Assembly (NCBI GenBank): GCA_029933755.1
Contig: JAOZNO010000146.1
Location: 292 to 7,810 of the forward strand
Direction: 5' to 3'
Source: Bacteroidales bacterium
GTDB lineage: Bacteria; Bacteroidota; Bacteroidia; Bacteroidales; NBLH01
Length of the DNA: 7,519 bases
Shown: positions 6,698 through 7,519 of the stretch, one piece after another
Position numbering within the stretch: the first letter of the stretch is position 1
Layout: each line of letters opens with the position of its first letter
Position numbers and translations under genes: made by a program
The notes under the pieces: model-generated
The model's input: the letters and a program-made list of their open reading frames with translations, nothing else
Told to the model about the DNA's origin: nothing
The model's database searches: none

Positions 6698-7120
6698 TCA
6701 CTGTTTGAAACCAATAAGGAGGATAGCGAAGCCTGATTCCGGACCTTTTGGGTCAAGTTGGGCTTCAATAATACATTCCGTTGTAGAGGTGAATTTAAAG
6801 TCCCAATATGGAGAATTTTTGTAATTTCTGTTTGAAAAAAGCTCATTTCTATCCCTGTCATAAACTGAGAAAATAAGGTTTCCATTTGTCAAGCCACTAC
6901 AGGCTGCCACGCGATAGGTGCTGCCACCATAAAAAGTTGCCCTGAACTCAGCTATTTCATCACCATTTAGTAAAGAAATATATTGCTGACCATCAGAAAC
7001 ATAATCATTAGTTAGATTTGAGGAACAAAACTTAATTTGTGTCTCAGCCTGCCCAAATACTCCAAATTTAACAGTTACAAGTATTAAAACAGTTATAAAA
7101 TAATAGCTAAATTTATTCAT
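6698..7120 (-). CDS. Small secreted protein of unknown function
   Basis: A 140-residue protein with a clear Sec signal peptide: N-terminal MNK, hydrophobic core of about residues 5-22 (FSYYFITVLILVTVKFG), and a likely signal peptidase I site after VFG (about residue 23), leaving QAETQ at the mature N-terminus. There is no lipobox cysteine, since the first cysteine is C32. The mature part of about 117 residues looks all-beta, with alternating hydrophobic and aromatic residues (GDEIAEFRATFYGG, TYRVAACSG, LIFSVYDRD, SPYWDFKFTS, GFAILLIGFKQ). This is the pattern of a jelly-roll or pre-peptidase-C-like sandwich of the kind that binds ligands or decorates secreted proteins. Cysteines C32, C74 and C116 could form one disulfide. 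I do not recognise a named family. It lies 38 bases downstream of the partial gene at the right edge, on the same strand, so the two are probably co-transcribed. Confidence 0.8.
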   Translation of the reverse strand: MNKFSYYFITVLILVTVKFGVFGQAETQIKFCSSNLTNDYVSDGQQYISLLNGDEIAEFRATFYGGSTYRVAACSGLTNGNLIFSVYDRDRNELFSNRNYKNSPYWDFKFTSTTECIIEAQLDPKGPESGFAILLIGFKQ

Positions 7121-7158
7121 TTATCTTGATTTAAGAGATCTAAATTTATCTGTAACAG

Positions 7159-7519
7159 TTAATTAATAATTTTCATTCTAATTGAATCCACCATTTCCGT
7201 AATTTTTTGAATTTGGTATTCGTTGATTATCGTTTTTGAGCTACTTGTTATAGTTGTAAGTTTATTAAGCTCATCCACAATAGGTTCCGAATAAGTATAT
7301 TCAATTACCACTCCATCAAAAATAGCTGCAAGTTCAACCAACTCCTCCAAAAAGACATCAAATTCGTCTGATATATTTCCATAATAAGGCCGCATTAACT
7401 CAATAAGATTATCCAATGGATGCTTCTGTTCACCTACTCGACTTAAAATTTCTTCATTACTGTTTACATGAAGAATTCTCGTCATTATATATAAACTTTC
7501 TATCCAACCACCAGCAAGT
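7159..7519 (-). CDS. Unrecognised protein, C-terminal part; 5' end outside the window
   Basis: At least 119 residues are visible. The first ATG in the window (7483-7485) gives 108 residues, but the frame has no stop upstream of it to the window edge. It reads LAGGWIESLYI directly before MTRILHVNSNEE, which looks like ordinary protein sequence continuous with what follows. No ribosome site or promoter precedes the ATG. I therefore read this as the 3' end of a longer gene rather than a complete small one. The visible part is predicted largely alpha-helical (RVGEQKHPLDNLIELMRP, FDVFLEELVELAAIFDGV, YQIQKITEMVDSIRMKI), without membrane segments or cysteines. I recognise no named domain and assign no function. 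Export cannot be judged because the N-terminus is missing. The secreted-protein gene at 6698-7120 follows after 38 bases on the same strand. Confidence 0.72.
   Translation of the reverse strand, partial: LAGGWIESLYIMTRILHVNSNEEILSRVGEQKHPLDNLIELMRPYYGNISDEFDVFLEELVELAAIFDGVVIEYTYSEPIVDELNKLTTITSSSKTIINEYQIQKITEMVDSIRMKIIN

Noticed and set aside
6670..6885. Alternative minus-strand frame overlapping the secreted-protein gene
   Set aside because: It overlaps a gene with a clear signal peptide in another frame and shows no domain features.

Overview
The window is a very AT-rich, densely coded stretch of a Bacteroidota chromosome, most likely from Bacteroidales, Marinilabiliales or relatives. 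The evidence for this is the style of the proteins, the absence of clear Shine-Dalgarno sequences before the starts, a TAnnTTTG-type -7 promoter element, and the gene families present. I see no mobile element, CRISPR array, rRNA or tRNA. Both window edges cut through genes.

Layout. Positions 1-2175 (+) hold a tight run of three genes. The first is the 3' part of pnuC (a nicotinamide riboside-type vitamin transporter), which overlaps by 4 bases (ATGA) a stand-alone NadR-type ribosylnicotinamide kinase. After 14 bases comes a THUMP-domain 23S rRNA methyltransferase of the RlmL/COG0116 family. Positions 2176-2347 form an AT-rich intergenic region with a good Bacteroidota promoter. Positions 2348-3309 (+) hold a two-gene phospho-switch: a SiaB-family GHKL-type kinase (DUF6272) and a SiaC-family protein (DUF1987) that keeps the phospho-acceptor threonine at position 68. 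Positions 3324-6413 (-) hold a large, convergent ABCG-type half transporter. It has an N-terminal TerB-like domain, a central FHA-like beta-rich region and an unusually large insert before the last membrane helix. Positions 6414-6697 are non-coding and contain a perfect 16-bp palindrome. Positions 6698-7120 (-) encode a small secreted protein of unknown function. Positions 7159-7519 (-) hold the 3' end of an unrecognised gene whose reading frame stays open to the window edge.

How the parts work together. PnuC and the kinase form an NAD salvage pair: facilitated uptake, then trapping by phosphorylation. SiaB and SiaC form the kinase/substrate half of a switch known from Pseudomonas aeruginosa SiaABCD. 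Neither the SpoIIE-like phosphatase (SiaA) nor the diguanylate cyclase (SiaD) lies in this window, so the output of the switch is not visible. The ABCG protein fuses its own ATPase and permease, and carries intracellular sensor-like domains plus a probable periplasmic module. The two genes upstream of it are on the same strand, but a 284-bp gap separates it from them.

The most interesting points are the SiaB-SiaC pair without its known effector and the domain architecture of the ABCG protein. Nothing here is clearly a wholly new system.
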